Made by a program: the position numbers and the translations under genes. The notes below the pieces were generated by a model. That model was not told the DNA's origin. It was given only the letters and a program-made list of their open reading frames with translations, and ran no database searches. 64,000 nucleotides of DNA from Corynebacterium kutscheri (lineage in GTDB: Bacteria; Actinomycetota; Actinomycetes; Mycobacteriales; Mycobacteriaceae). Shown here piece by piece: positions 63,965 through 64,000 of this stretch. Where the stretch lies: NCBI RefSeq assembly GCF_000980835.1, contig NZ_CP011312.1, forward strand, positions 124,001 through 188,000. Direction: 5' to 3'. How positions within the stretch are numbered: position 1 is the stretch's first letter; the number at the start of each line of letters is the position of its first letter.

Positions 63965-64000
63965 CTAGCGAGCGCGTTTTGCTAAGTGCTCAGTGTCTAC
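63965..64000 (-). CDS. glxR: GlxR/Crp-type regulator, C-terminal fragment
   Basis: Eleven codons and a TAG at the window edge on the minus strand encode VDTEHLAKRAR. The ending (D)xE-x-LAxRAR is the C-terminus of the cAMP-dependent regulator GlxR/Crp in actinobacteria (M. tuberculosis Crp ends in SERLARRAR). In C. glutamicum glxR is next to this MBL/HNH region, and a terminator follows at the right distance. The identification rests on a few residues. Confidence 0.7.
   Translation of the reverse strand, partial: VDTEHLAKRAR

Overview
This window reads as chromosome from a moderate-GC, urease-positive Corynebacterium. The evidence is the gene order, which matches the known corynebacterial backbone: aspT, dnaX, ybaB, recR, gatD-murT, leuA, lysC, asd, sigC and katA, then an mrp/mnh cation antiporter, pbp1A, whcA and the tail of glxR. 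LysC, LeuA and AspT look close to their C. glutamicum counterparts. I cannot fix the species from sequence alone.

Layout. 1-4.2 kb: the end of an iron/siderophore ABC importer, tyrA, the tadA tRNA-deaminase pair, two small stress-type proteins and tRNA-Ser(CGA). 4.3-9.6 kb: a complete minus-strand urease operon ureABCEFGD. 10-14.6 kb: an MmpL-type exporter, then tgt and gluQ (queuosine salvage at tRNA position 34). 14.7-18 kb: a minus-strand operon of a DUF4956 membrane protein, a VTC-type polymerase domain and a secreted beta-helix lipoprotein. 18.7-20.5 kb: a secreted hydrophobic Cys protein with a 58-aa two-helix membrane partner, then a decayed integrase stub between two att-like repeats beside tRNA-Ser(GGA). 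20.6-23.3 kb: SRP RNA, an HdeD protein, and an overlapping K+ channel/ClC channel pair. 23.4-38.7 kb: core metabolism, replication and cell-wall genes. 38.9-44.4 kb: lysC and asd, separated by a sortase-anchored adhesin. 44.4-49.1 kb: sigC, catalase, a siderophore reductase pair and a His-rich PadR regulator. 49.2-55 kb: the six-gene mnhACDEFG antiporter. 55-64 kb: a heptad-repeat membrane protein, tRNA-Pro, a phosphoesterase, yqeY, pbp1A, whcA, small conserved genes, an HNH endonuclease and the last codons of glxR.

The most unusual observations are these. (1) Two short words are strongly over-represented: GCTTCCGG on either strand (48 counted by eye, about 2 expected) and CTTWTCGACG (26 counted, about 0.25 expected). 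Both recall HIP1-like or uptake-signal-like genome words. (2) The secreted protein and its 58-aa partner, too short for usual gene callers, look like a possible toxin/immunity pair. (3) The DUF4956-VTC-beta-helix operon is a plausible surface-polymer system of unknown product. (4) A DnaQ-like protein has lost its catalytic acidic residues. (5) A Tgt lacks all three zinc cysteines while the ligand His stays at exact spacing. No CRISPR array, intact prophage or intact insertion sequence was seen.
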